Below are positions 41,101 through 49,785 of a stretch of 64,000 nt of DNA, one piece after another. The stretch is taken from the NCBI RefSeq assembly GCF_030811455.1, contig NZ_JAUSQU010000001.1:9424001-9488000 (forward strand), in the 5' to 3' direction. Both the position numbers and the translations under genes were made by a program. The stretch is from Streptosporangium lutulentum (GTDB lineage: Bacteria; Actinomycetota; Actinomycetes; Streptosporangiales; Streptosporangiaceae). Each line of letters opens with the position of its first letter. The stretch's first letter is position 1. The notes beneath the pieces were generated by a model. That model had not been told where the DNA came from, did not search any database, and worked only from the letters and a program-made list of their open reading frames with translations.

Positions 41101-42361
41101 GCGAGAACGGCCGGGCCGTGCCCGGCGGGGTGGGGTCGGGGCCCCGTGACCGGCGAGATCCCGTGGCGAGCGCGAGCGCGACCGCGGCTCCCGCCGCCAT
41201 GGCCGGCCAGACACCGGTGACCCCGAGCGCGCCGCCGAGCAGGTAGGTCAGGGGCAGCTGGACCGCGAAACCCGTCAGGGTCGCGGCCAGCAGCCTGCCG
41301 CCCCTCCCGTTCGCCTGGAGCACCCCGCCCACGGCGATCAGCCCGCCGAACGGGACGAGGTAGAGCGTCATCCAGCGCAGGAAGTCCACGGCTTCGGCGG
41401 CCACCGCGGGGTCGCCGGTGAACAGGCCCGCGACGGGGACGGCGACGACGTTGAGCACGGCGGCGACCATCAGGCCCGCGGCCAGGCCGTACCGGAGGGC
41501 GGATCCCGCCTCGCCGGAGCGGGCCGTCCGGATCATCGCGGCCTGCCGGAGCGCGTAGAAGGCCATCACCCCGGCGAGCATGATCTTCGTCCCGATGCCG
41601 TAGCCCGCCAGCGCCGCCACGCCGAACCCGCCGACCACCTCGACCAGGAGCATGCCGACGAGCGCCCTGGCCAGGAAGTCCCCCGACATGGGCAGGCCGA
41701 TGCGGACGATCTCCACGGCGTCCGTACGGCTCGCCCGCGCGGGAGAGTCGCGAGGAGTCCGCCGTCGCAGGAGGGTCAGCGCCACGACGAGAGTGATCGC
41801 CCGCGCGATCAGGTTCGCCGTGGCGGCGCCCTGGACGCCCAGGTCCAGCCCGTAGATGAACAGCGGGTCGAGGACGATCACCAGCGCGTTGCAGAGCAGG
41901 GCGGTGCGCATCGGAGTCATGGTGTCCCCGCGCCCCTTGAAGATTCCGTCCGTGACCGTCTGGGCGAAGAAGACCGGGATCCCGGCCAGGGAGATCAGGT
42001 AGAAGTCGGCGATCAGGCCGGCCGTCACGGCGTCGTCGGTGAAGAGCCGGGCCAGCGGCTCGCGGAGCAGCACCCCCGGAACCGTCACCGCCAGGCTGAC
42101 CGCCGCCCAGAGCAGCCACGCCGTACGGATCACAGGCGTGATCGGCTCCCTGCCGTCGCGCCTGCCGACCAGGACGGTCGTTCCGGTCCCGACGGCGAGG
42201 ACGACGCCCAGGGCGAACTGCTCGGTGGTCGTCGCGACCGTCACCGCGGCCACGGCCCGGCTGCCCAGGCCGGAGACCCAGAGCAGGTCGATCAGGCCGA
42301 CCGCGACCACGGCGGTCAGCAACTCCACGTAGATGGGCAGGGCGAGGCGGAGCAGCTTCAC
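40994..42361 (-). CDS. MATE-family efflux protein with an aberrant C-terminal tail
   Basis: The 455-residue exporter has about twelve helices; MATE marks include GIFKGRGDTMTPM and the two-fold repeat (LPIYVELLTAV.. / LPMSGDFLARALVG..). The start is GTG at 42361 with GAGG upstream. After the last helix (about residue 395) the frame does not stop. It continues about 60 residues of Arg/Pro/Ser-rich sequence, crossing the gltX 3' repeat and ending inside gltX. This tail looks like readthrough created when the module was placed here. It is divergent from padR2. Confidence 0.82.
   Translation of the reverse strand: MKLLRLALPIYVELLTAVVAVGLIDLLWVSGLGSRAVAAVTVATTTEQFALGVVLAVGTGTTVLVGRRDGREPITPVIRTAWLLWAAVSLAVTVPGVLLREPLARLFTDDAVTAGLIADFYLISLAGIPVFFAQTVTDGIFKGRGDTMTPMRTALLCNALVIVLDPLFIYGLDLGVQGAATANLIARAITLVVALTLLRRRTPRDSPARASRTDAVEIVRIGLPMSGDFLARALVGMLLVEVVGGFGVAALAGYGIGTKIMLAGVMAFYALRQAAMIRTARSGEAGSALRYGLAAGLMVAAVLNVVAVPVAGLFTGDPAVAAEAVDFLRWMTLYLVPFGGLIAVGGVLQANGRGGRLLAATLTGFAVQLPLTYLLGGALGVTGVWPAMAAGAAVALALATGSRRSRGPDPTPPGTARPFSLSPGAWRRRRGAGPSSARGRGPRSTRTAAGRRSGR
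41079..41100 (+). repeat. 22-bp direct repeat, copy 1 (gltX 3' end)
   Basis: CGTCGCCAGGCTCCAGGGCT and the following GA form the last codons of gltX. The same 22 bases recur at 43009-43030, on the other side of the MATE/padR pair, 1930 bp away. Confidence 0.85.
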
Positions 42362-42376
42362 GAATTTACCTCGTTT

Positions 42377-42388
42377 CGATATATATCG
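42377..42388. promoter_or_regulatory. Operator candidate between MATE and padR2
   Basis: The 12-bp palindrome CGATATATATCG lies in the 55-bp divergent interval, followed by a related TATAGCGATA element. AT-rich palindromes of this kind are typical PadR sites. padR2 has no RBS and may be leaderless. Confidence 0.5.
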
Positions 42389-42416
42389 TTTAGAGGTATA
42401 GCGATAAGATGCTTCC

Positions 42417-42953
42417 ATGGCAAGCGGCGACCTGACCCTGTCGATCCTCGGGTTCCTCGGCCAGGGGCCGATGCACGGCTACGAGTTGAAGGCCCGGATC
42501 CTGGCCCTGAGCGGTCATCTCCGCCCGGTCAGCGACGGCGCCCTCTATCCGGCGATCGCCCGGCTGGAGAAGGCGGCGCTCGTGGAGCGTCACGAGGAGG
42601 AGGGGGCCGGGGCGGCCCGCCGCCAGGTTCTCACCCTGACCGAGGCCGGAAGGACGGAGCTCCTGCGAAGGCTCAGGGAGCCCGCGGAGCTCGACATCAG
42701 CGATCAGACGCGCTTCTTCGGCCTGCTGACCTTCCTGTCGCAGCTCTCCGACCGGGGGGCACAGGCGCGGACGCTCCGCCGCCGCCTCGGCTTCCTGGAG
42801 ACGCCCGCCAGCTTCTTCTACCGGAACGGAGAGCCGCAACGGGCCGAAGACGTCCCCGACCCGTTCCACCGCGGCATGCTCCTGGTCGCCCGGGCCACGG
42901 GCGACGCCGAGAAACGGTGGCTCAGGGAAGTCGTCGCCGAACTGGAGTCCTAG
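42417..42953 (+). CDS. PadR-family regulator of the MATE exporter
   Basis: The 178-residue protein has the N-terminal PadR winged helix (LSILGFLGQGPMHGYELKARI, SDGALYPAIARLEKAALVERH) and a helical C-terminal arm. It is divergent from the MATE gene with a shared AT-rich palindrome, so it should repress both. It is clearly different in sequence from the PadR at 10671. Confidence 0.9.
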   Translation: MASGDLTLSILGFLGQGPMHGYELKARILALSGHLRPVSDGALYPAIARLEKAALVERHEEEGAGAARRQVLTLTEAGRTELLRRLREPAELDISDQTRFFGLLTFLSQLSDRGAQARTLRRRLGFLETPASFFYRNGEPQRAEDVPDPFHRGMLLVARATGDAEKRWLREVVAELES

Positions 42954-43008
42954 ACCGGCCGGCTCCGTGCCCTGTCGCGAGCCCACGGCCGAGTACGGTT
43001 CCCGCCAT

Positions 43009-43030
43009 CGTCGCCAGGCTCCAGGGCTGA
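43009..43030 (+). repeat. 22-bp direct repeat, copy 2 (displaced gltX 3' end)
   Basis: These 22 bases are identical to the end of gltX, and the preceding about 35 bp also align to gltX with scattered mismatches and small gaps (CGCGAGC, CGGTTCCCGCC vs CGGCTCCGCGCC). It belongs to no gene here. Confidence 0.8.
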
Positions 43031-43132
43031 CCGGACCCTCGCCGATCAGGAGGGGCTTCCGGGCCCGGTCGACCACGTCGACCGGGACGGGTTTCCGGGC
43101 CTGAGCGGGCCTTCGGGGCAGGACGGGCTTCC

Positions 43133-43170
43133 ACGGCCCGCCCCCGGGTTCTCACCCGGGGGCGGGCCGT
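43133..43170. terminator. Carboxylesterase terminator
   Basis: A perfect 17-bp stem (ACGGCCCGCCCCCGGGT and complement) with a TCTC loop lies 52 bp past the minus-strand stop at 43223. Confidence 0.85.
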
Positions 43171-43222
43171 CACTTTCTCGCGCCGGTTCCCGACGGCCGC
43201 GGACGAAGCCGCGGGAGGGATC

Positions 43223-44953
43223 TCAGGAGGGGGAGCCGGAAGGGCGTCCCTGTTCCGTTCCCCGCCCGGCGAGACCGTCCCAGAAGGCGAGGTTGTGGGC
43301 CGAGGCCCGGTCGAAGGACCCGACGCCGCCCCGCCCCGGGGCCAGCCCCTGCACGTACGGCGTGCCGTCGCCGGGGCGCACGCGCTTCCAGGAGGGCAGG
43401 CCCGGCCGGTTCGGGTCGCCGACGGCGGCGAACCGGGACCAGTAGTCGATCATCATGTCGCCGAGCCGCCGCTGCTCGGGGGTGAGCGGGGCGGACTCCC
43501 AGCCCACCCCGAACAGGAACGACAGCTCGGAGCCGTGTGCGGCCAGCGGCCTGATGCCGTGCTTCAGCGGGAAGAGCGCGGGCGCCGTACGGTCGGTGAA
43601 CTCGTAGGAGAAGGTCGGCACGTGCCGGGCGAACTGCCGGTCGGTGTTGCGCGCCTCCCAGGCCCAGTCCAGGTCACTCATGATGGCCGCCACCGCCTGG
43701 AGGGGCGGGCCGTCGTGGGCGTCCAGCGGATATCGAGCCAGGACGTCGGGGCTCGCGGCGCCGAACTTCTCGTTGAGGGCGGGCTCGTACCCCTCCGCCG
43801 GCATCGGCTCCCCGAAAATCATCGACGTGAACATCGTGCCCTCGTCCCGGGTGATGCCCGTCAGCACCGGCACCCGGTGGAAGCGGCCCTCCTGGAGTAC
43901 CTTCGCCGGGTCCTCGGGCAGCACCGCGTTGCCGTACCCCGGGAGCGGGAGGGCGGGCTGGGCGAGCAGGTCGGCCACCGGCTTGTCCCGCAGGCAGGCG
44001 GGCGCGGTCTCCGGGTCGGCGCATCCCACCAGGGTGGCCAGATACTGCCCGTGGCCCTCGTAGGAGGCCCTGGGCAGCCATAAGGGGATGTCCATGACCG
44101 GCCGCAGCGGGGTGCCCTCGAAGCTTCCCGCCCCGCACGGGTTGCTCTGGGTGATCGCCCGGTGGAACAGCCCCGCCGCCGAGGGGGAGGTGAGCTGGGC
44201 GCACACCGAGTGTGACCCCGCGGACTCGCCGAACAGGGTGACGTTGCGCGGGTCGCCACCGAACGCCGCCGCGTTGCGCCGCACCCAGCGCAGGGCCGCC
44301 TGCTGGTCCTCGATCCCGAAGGCCCCGGAGTTCTCGAACCCGGGGTACCCGAAGAACCCGAAGATCCCCAGCCGGTAGTTGACCGTCACCACCACGACGT
44401 CGCCCCGCACGGCCAGCCTGCGGGCGTCGTAGTCGCTGCCCGCCCCCTTCGTCAGGCTTCCGCCGTGCAGCCACACCATGACCGGCTTGGGACGGTTCCC
44501 GGCGCTTCGCGCGGGCGTGGTCACGTTGAGATAGAGGCAGTCCTCCGCCTCGCTTCCGGGCAGCCCCCAGTCGTCGGCGGTCTGCGCGCACCGGTTGCCG
44601 GGCGCGCCGGCGTCGCGCACCCCCTGCCACGGGGCGACGGCCCGCGGCGACCGCCAGCGCAGCTCCCCGACCGGCGGCGCGGCGTACGGGATGCCCTGGA
44701 AGAGCCGGTGGTCTCCGGCCTCCACGCCCTTCACCCACCCGGCGTCGGTACGCACCGTCACGCCCCCGCCCGTCCCGCCCGTCCCGGCCGGAGAAGCCGG
44801 GGAGGTCGCGGCAGGGGTGGCCTGTCGCGTGTCGTGCCCTTCCCGCCCCGTCGTCTCCCGCTGTGCCGTCGCCGGGCTCGCCGTTCCCAGCAGCAGGGCG
44901 CCGGCCAGACCGGCGACGAGCGCGGCGCCCGTCCTGTTCCATGGTCGTCTCAT
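43223..44953 (-). CDS. Secreted type-B carboxylesterase
   Basis: The 576-residue exported alpha/beta-hydrolase has a signal peptide (about 1-30), a Thr/Pro/Gly linker (about 31-65) and a carboxylesterase domain from about 66. The nucleophile is S244 in LFGESAGSHS, the oxyanion loop is WLHGGSLTKG (161-170), and the acid/His are probably in TRDEGTMF and AHGSELSFLFG. Three Cys pairs are typical of the family. An in-frame ATG at 44962 is an alternative start (MDVMRRPW). Its substrate is an ester of unknown kind. Confidence 0.88.
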   Translation of the reverse strand: MRRPWNRTGAALVAGLAGALLLGTASPATAQRETTGREGHDTRQATPAATSPASPAGTGGTGGGVTVRTDAGWVKGVEAGDHRLFQGIPYAAPPVGELRWRSPRAVAPWQGVRDAGAPGNRCAQTADDWGLPGSEAEDCLYLNVTTPARSAGNRPKPVMVWLHGGSLTKGAGSDYDARRLAVRGDVVVVTVNYRLGIFGFFGYPGFENSGAFGIEDQQAALRWVRRNAAAFGGDPRNVTLFGESAGSHSVCAQLTSPSAAGLFHRAITQSNPCGAGSFEGTPLRPVMDIPLWLPRASYEGHGQYLATLVGCADPETAPACLRDKPVADLLAQPALPLPGYGNAVLPEDPAKVLQEGRFHRVPVLTGITRDEGTMFTSMIFGEPMPAEGYEPALNEKFGAASPDVLARYPLDAHDGPPLQAVAAIMSDLDWAWEARNTDRQFARHVPTFSYEFTDRTAPALFPLKHGIRPLAAHGSELSFLFGVGWESAPLTPEQRRLGDMMIDYWSRFAAVGDPNRPGLPSWKRVRPGDGTPYVQGLAPGRGGVGSFDRASAHNLAFWDGLAGRGTEQGRPSGSPS

Positions 44954-45195
44954 GACGTCCATGATGTTCGCCGGACACCGGACCTGCGTTCCGGCCGGGG
45001 TACGGGAAACCGCACCCCGGCGGTGCACCGAGGCGTACACCGGCACGTCGCGCCCCTCGCAGGCCCCCAATGCCCCTCACGGGCACCTCGGAGAACCGAC
45101 GAAGAGGTTCGGCGAACGCGGCGTCGCACCGGGCGGGGAGACGGTCTCGAAGGACGACCCCCGAGGGGCGTGTCGAAGGACGACGCCCCGGCGGG

Positions 45196-47175
45196 CTAGG
45201 CCAGCAGACCCCGGCGCTTCAGCAGGGGCTCGATGCGGGGGTCGCGGCCGCGGAAGGCGCGGAAGGCGTCCATCGCGTCCTTGGAACCGCCGACCGACAG
45301 CAGCGTGGACCGGAAGTGGTCGCCGTTCTCGCGCTTGAGGCCACCGTTCTCCGTGAACCAGTCGACGCTCTCGGCGTCCAGCACCTCGCTCCAGATGTAG
45401 GAGTAGTAGCCGGCGCTGTAGCCGCCCACGCCTCCGGAGAAGATGTGCGCGAAGTAATTGGTCCGGTAGCGCGTGCGCACCAGCCTGAAGGCTATTCCCG
45501 CCCTCTCCAGGGCGGCGTCCTCGAACGCCTCGGCGTCCTCGACCACCTCACCCGGCGCCAGCTTGTGCCAGGCCCAGTCGAGCAGTGCCGCGGAGAGATA
45601 CTCCACGGTCCCGAAGCCCTGGTTGAACTTCTCGGCGGCCTTCATCTTCTCCAGGAGCTCCGCCGGGACCGGCTCGCCGGTCTCGTGATGCTTGGCGAAG
45701 TTGGCGAGAACCGACGGCCAGGTGGCCCACATCTCGTTGACCTGTGAGGGATACTCCACGAAGTCGCGGGGCACCGTGGTGCCGGACACGCGTGGGAAGC
45801 GAACGTCGGAGAACAACCCGTGCAGGGCGTGGCCGAACTCGTGGAAGGCGGTGTTGACCTCGTCGAAGGTCAGCAGCGTCGGTCCTTCGGCGGGCTTGGT
45901 GATGTTGAGGTTGTTCATCACCACGGGCAGCTCGCCGAACAGGTGCGACTGGTCCACGAGGTTGTTCATCCACGCGCCGCCACGCTTGGTGGGCCGGGCG
46001 TAGGGGTCGAACACGAACAGCCCGAGCTTCGAGCCGTCGGCGTTGAAGACCTCGAAGACCCGCACGTCCGGGTGATATCCGGCCAGGTCGTCCCGGTCGG
46101 CGAAGGTGATCCCGTACAGCTCGCCCGCGGCGTGGAAGACGCCGTCCCGCAGCACCCGGTCCAGCTCGAAGTAGGGACGCAGCTCGGCGCCGTCGAAGTC
46201 GTAGCGGGCCTTGCGCACCTTCTCCGCGTAGAACGACCAGTCCCACGGCTCGATGGGGAACCCGGCCTGCTCGCTCAGGGCCTCGGCCTCCAGACGGGCG
46301 TTGGCGACCGCCGGGCCCACCAGCTTGCCGAGCATCTCCTCCACGGCGCCGGTCGTCTTCGCGGTCTGGTCGGCGACGGAGTAGGAGGCGTGGTCCGGGT
46401 AGCCGAGCAGGGCCGCCCGCTCGGCGCGGAGCGCCGCCATTCTGGCCGCCAGCCCGAAGTTCTCTGGCGCCCGCCCGACGGAGAGCTCGTACAGCTTCCT
46501 GCGGGTCTCCCTGTCGGTGAGCTCGGCCAGGGCGGGCTGGTTGGTGTAGTTGAGCAGCGGCAGGACGTACGTGCCGTCCTTCTCGATCGCCTTGATCGAG
46601 CTCTCGGAGAGCCCGTCGAGCCGCTTGGCGTCCTCCACGACGAGTGCGGAGCCCGTGGAGGCCGTCAGCAGGTTCTGCGAGAAGGTCGTGGCGAGTTTGG
46701 TCAGCTCCTCGTTGAGCCCCCTGAGACGCTCCTGGTCGGCTTCGGACAGGTCGGCGCCGGCCCGGACGAAGTCGACGCGGTATTTCTCCAGCAGCCAGGC
46801 CTCCTCGGGGTTCTCGGTGGTGACCTGCTTGATCCGGGCGTACAGGGCGCGGTTCAGGTGGATGGAGTCGCTGTGGTTGGTCAGCCGGGGGAAGACCTCG
46901 GTCTCGATCTCCCGGATGCCGTCGGTCGTGTTGGAGGAGGCGATGCTCATGAAGACGGTCGCGGTCCGCTTCAGGATCTGGCCCGAGCGCTCCAGGGCCT
47001 CGATGGTGTTGGCGAACGTCGCGGGGCCGGTCTCGTTCGCTATCTCCTCCACCTCACGCAGCTGGTCGGCCATGCCGCGCTCGAACGCGGGAAGGTAGTG
47101 CTCCTCCCTGATCTCGGCGAAAGGGGGCAGTCCGTAGGGCAGCGTGCTGGGGGCGAAGAACGGGTTCTCGGTCAA
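45196..47175 (-). CDS. M3-family zinc oligopeptidase (Dcp/OpdA type)
   Basis: The 659-residue cytosolic peptidase has the zinc motif HEFGH at 445-449 (FDEVNTAFHEFGHALHGLFSD) with the third ligand Glu about 26 residues further on. Helical N- and C-terminal halves enclose the channel; VFEVFNADGSKLGLFVFDPYARPTKRGGAWMN is typical of peptidyl-dipeptidase Dcp and oligopeptidase A. It degrades short peptides. It is separated from the tRNA cluster by a 175-bp divergent region. Confidence 0.92.
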   Translation of the reverse strand: MTENPFFAPSTLPYGLPPFAEIREEHYLPAFERGMADQLREVEEIANETGPATFANTIEALERSGQILKRTATVFMSIASSNTTDGIREIETEVFPRLTNHSDSIHLNRALYARIKQVTTENPEEAWLLEKYRVDFVRAGADLSEADQERLRGLNEELTKLATTFSQNLLTASTGSALVVEDAKRLDGLSESSIKAIEKDGTYVLPLLNYTNQPALAELTDRETRRKLYELSVGRAPENFGLAARMAALRAERAALLGYPDHASYSVADQTAKTTGAVEEMLGKLVGPAVANARLEAEALSEQAGFPIEPWDWSFYAEKVRKARYDFDGAELRPYFELDRVLRDGVFHAAGELYGITFADRDDLAGYHPDVRVFEVFNADGSKLGLFVFDPYARPTKRGGAWMNNLVDQSHLFGELPVVMNNLNITKPAEGPTLLTFDEVNTAFHEFGHALHGLFSDVRFPRVSGTTVPRDFVEYPSQVNEMWATWPSVLANFAKHHETGEPVPAELLEKMKAAEKFNQGFGTVEYLSAALLDWAWHKLAPGEVVEDAEAFEDAALERAGIAFRLVRTRYRTNYFAHIFSGGVGGYSAGYYSYIWSEVLDAESVDWFTENGGLKRENGDHFRSTLLSVGGSKDAMDAFRAFRGRDPRIEPLLKRRGLLA

Positions 47176-47350
47176 GACGGGGACTCCTCATGGAAGGGCG
47201 GGATCTCTCCAGCAGCGTTACACAGAGGCCTCACGGATGGCACTCCGGTGTCACGGCGATTCGGCTGTGGTCAATCGTTTTGGTCTTGACCCCCAACCTG
47301 GGCTATTCTTTCGGAGTCGCCAGGGAAACCCGCAAGGGGGTCCAGTGCGG

Positions 47351-47422
47351 TGGGGTATGGTGTAATTGGCAACACGGCTGATTCTGGTTCAGTTGTTCTA
47401 GGTTCGAGTCCTGGTACCCCAG
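47351..47422 (+). tRNA. tRNA-Gln (anticodon CUG)
   Basis: The 72-nt cloverleaf has acceptor arms TGGGGTA / TACCCCA, anticodon loop GATTCTGGT with CTG, T-arm GGTTCGAGTCC and discriminator G. The 3' CCA is not encoded. Confidence 0.93.
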
Positions 47423-47484
47423 CTGCGTCTTCTCAGGAAGACGTTGCGGATTCAGCTCCCTCCGAATCCGGTGACAGTGTGTAG

Positions 47485-47557
47485 GGTCCCGTCGTCTAGT
47501 GGCCCAGGACGCCGCCCTCTCAAGGCGGTAGCGCCGGTTCGAATCCGGTCGGGACTA
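47485..47557 (+). tRNA. tRNA-Glu (anticodon CUC), copy 1
   Basis: The 73-nt cloverleaf has acceptor arms GGTCCCG / CGGGACT with a G-U first pair, anticodon loop CCCTCTCAAG with CTC, T-arm CGGTTCGAATCCG and discriminator A. CCA is encoded directly after (47558-47560). Confidence 0.95.
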
Positions 47558-47576
47558 CCACTGTCCTCTCGTGCAA

Positions 47577-47649
47577 GGTCCCGTCGTCTAGTGGCCCAGG
47601 ACGCCGCCCTCTCAAGGCGGTAGCGCCGGTTCGAATCCGGTCGGGACTA
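47577..47649 (+). tRNA. tRNA-Glu (anticodon CUC), copy 2
   Basis: Identical to copy 1 over all 73 nt, 92 bp downstream, but followed by CATCG, so CCA is not encoded. Confidence 0.95.
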
Positions 47650-47655
47650 CATCGC

Positions 47656-47689
47656 AAAACCCTCGAAAGCATTGGCTTTCGAGGGTTTT
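47656..47689 (+). terminator. Terminator of the tRNA operon
   Basis: A perfect 15-bp stem (AAAACCCTCGAAAGC and complement) with an ATTG loop ends in TTTT, 6 bp after the last tRNA. It also faces the end of the convergent gene at 47774. Confidence 0.92.
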
Positions 47690-47773
47690 CTGTATTTCCG
47701 GAGAAAAACGCATCGTGATTTCTCCGGCTCGCACGAGGGCCGGCGCCGGTTGCCCGGACGCCGGCACCCCGCG

Positions 47774-49504
47774 CTAGTTGTGGTTGGAGCGGGCCTTGAA
47801 CAGGGCGCGCTTGGCGGCCTTGCCCACCTGCTTGTCCGGGTGGGCCTTGCCGATCGCCTCCAGCAACTCCTCAAGGTGCGGGTGCGGCACCTTCCAGATC
47901 ACGTCGAGCAGGTTGACCAGGTCGCCGATGTCGTCGAGGCTGCTGACGAACTCCGGCCGGCCGAGACCGGCGGAGATGGTCAGCATGTCGAGGATCAGCC
48001 AGTGGGTGTCCGCCTGAGTGGGCGAGGGAGCGTCGTCGACGCCGAGCTGGGCCAGATGGGTGGCCGCGTAGGGGCGCAGTGACGGCTCGTCGAGGGCGTC
48101 GCGCCAGGCGGGCTCGGCCTCCTCGCCGAGCGAGCCGACCATGCTGGCCGCCTGGACCCGGATCAGGGCGTCCGCGTCGTCCTCGGCCGCGGCCTCCAGC
48201 AGCTCCTTGGCGGCCTGGGCGGGGGCACGCAGCTCCATCCAGGCGGCGAACTCGGCGTCCGCCTCCTCCTCGGGCAGCTCCGCGCTGAAGGAGAGCAGGT
48301 CCAGGGCCGTCATCGCGTCGATGGCGGGCCGGGCGTCCAGCTCGATGTCGGCGTCGTCCACCAGGTGGACGAGCCCCTCCATGCCGAGCGGTGTCAGCCG
48401 TACCTGGTCGTGCTCGACCTCGACCATGCCGTAGCCGGTCAGCCAGTCGAGCACCGGGTTGAGCGGGTCGCCGTACCGCGCGGAGGCGGCGGCCCAGGCG
48501 TCGGCGCCCAGATCGTCGTATTCGGCGGCGGCCTCGGCCAGCTCGGTGCGGAGCTCGGCCAGGGGTTTGGAGCCGGTCGCCAGGAGCACCCGGATCAGCA
48601 GCGCCCTGGTCAGCCCGGACAGGGCGATCGTGGCTTCCTCGTCGTCGAGCTCGGGATCGCCATAGTCGATCGAGTGCAGACCGGCCATCCAGACGTCCAG
48701 GGCGTCGTCGTCCTCCTCGAAGGGCCACTCCGCGGTGTCGGCGTCGGCGCTGACGGTGTCTTCGCCCTCGGGCTGGAGGAAGTCCAGGTCGATCGCGAGG
48801 TTCCAGATGTTCCAGAGCGCGGGCACCGAGTCGGCCAGCGTCTTGTCACCCGGCTCGGGCGCCGCGAGCCCCAGGGCGGCGAGGGCCTCGGAGATCTCGG
48901 CGTCGCTGAGCAGGCTCGTCTCGCCCACCCGGCGCTCGGATCCGACCCAGACCGCGAGGTCGCGGGCCTTGGCGATCAGAGTGGTCCTCCGGGTGGCCGC
49001 GGCGAGCTCGGCGTCGGGGCGGAGCCGGATCGTCGGCAGCTCGGAGAGCTCGTCAGCGAACGGCTCGAAGTCGCCCAGCCCCTCGGACTCCTCCTCGTCG
49101 TCGTCCTCGTACTCGTCCTGCTCGACGACGAGCTCTTCCATCGCGTCGACGAAATCGTCTTCGAGACGGTCGAGCTCGACGAGCAGGTCGTCGAGCGAGG
49201 CGGAGCCCTTGGTCAGGTGATTCGACTCCGACAGGAAGGTCAGATAGGCGCGGACCGCGGGCATCATGCCGTCGGCGGCGGCGTCGGGATCCTCCACGAC
49301 CTGCGGCATCCGGTCGAGAAGCACTGTGCGCAGATCGGCCTGCTTCCACCGGCCGACGTCGTCGGAGGCGATCAGCCGGTGCCACAGGGCAACGGAGCCG
49401 ACCAGGTTGGCATCGCTGCCGGGCGCGTTGTCGCGCGCCCAGAGGATGAAGCTTTGGAGCAGGGGACGCAGTTCAGCGGCGGCTGCCTCGATGCGATCTG
49501 TCAC
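47774..49504 (-). CDS. Conserved protein with acidic tract and HEAT-like C-terminus
   Basis: The 576-residue soluble protein has an N-terminal helical region (LRPLLQSFILWARDNAPGSDANLVGSVALWHRLI..), a strongly acidic stretch (about 125-145, EQDEYEDDDEEESEG), a middle helical region with a winged-helix-like element (DWLTGYGMVEVEHDQVRLTPLGMEGL) and C-terminal alpha repeats (about 430-576) resembling HEAT units. I do not recognise a specific function. It is convergent with the tRNA cluster. Confidence 0.75.
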   Translation of the reverse strand: MTDRIEAAAAELRPLLQSFILWARDNAPGSDANLVGSVALWHRLIASDDVGRWKQADLRTVLLDRMPQVVEDPDAAADGMMPAVRAYLTFLSESNHLTKGSASLDDLLVELDRLEDDFVDAMEELVVEQDEYEDDDEEESEGLGDFEPFADELSELPTIRLRPDAELAAATRRTTLIAKARDLAVWVGSERRVGETSLLSDAEISEALAALGLAAPEPGDKTLADSVPALWNIWNLAIDLDFLQPEGEDTVSADADTAEWPFEEDDDALDVWMAGLHSIDYGDPELDDEEATIALSGLTRALLIRVLLATGSKPLAELRTELAEAAAEYDDLGADAWAAASARYGDPLNPVLDWLTGYGMVEVEHDQVRLTPLGMEGLVHLVDDADIELDARPAIDAMTALDLLSFSAELPEEEADAEFAAWMELRAPAQAAKELLEAAAEDDADALIRVQAASMVGSLGEEAEPAWRDALDEPSLRPYAATHLAQLGVDDAPSPTQADTHWLILDMLTISAGLGRPEFVSSLDDIGDLVNLLDVIWKVPHPHLEELLEAIGKAHPDKQVGKAAKRALFKARSNHN

Positions 49505-49697
49505 CTACCCAGCCTAGGGGGCCGCAAGGGTGCTCGCCTCCTCATATCGCACGGGTCAGTCCAACCGGTGTCGCGTGAGGAGGCGCGGCGGGGTGCCGCC
49601 GGCGTCGCCGGGCGGGTGTGAACGGCTCCGCGGGCCCGGCACGAGGAGGCCCGGCCGGTTCGGCCGGGCCGTGAGCGGACGGCTCCGCGGGCCCGGC

Positions 49698-49785
49698 CGG
49701 CTCCGGCGTCCAGGGGTGGATGCGGGGCGAGGAGGCTCAGACGGCTCCGGCGTCCAGGGGTGGATGCGGGGCGAGGAGGCTCAGA
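49698..49785. repeat. 44-bp tandem duplication at the IclR gene stop
   Basis: Two exact consecutive 44-bp units (49698-49741 and 49742-49785) start CGGCTCCGGCGTCCAGGGGT. The second unit includes the IclR stop codon. The remainder of 49505-49697 holds looser repeats of CGGCTCCGCGGGCCCGGC and no gene. Confidence 0.8.

Noticed and set aside
41079..43030. MATE-padR module as an integrase-borne island
   Set aside because: No integrase or recombinase gene in or near it; the repeats are reported but the mechanism is open.
47261..47350. TTGACC...TATTCT as the tRNA promoter
   Set aside because: Spacing is only 12 bp, too short for a sigma-70-type promoter; left unassigned.
49622..49785. Possible CRISPR or regular repeat array
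   Set aside because: Only two 44-bp units in direct contact with no spacers; the rest are loose GC-rich echoes.
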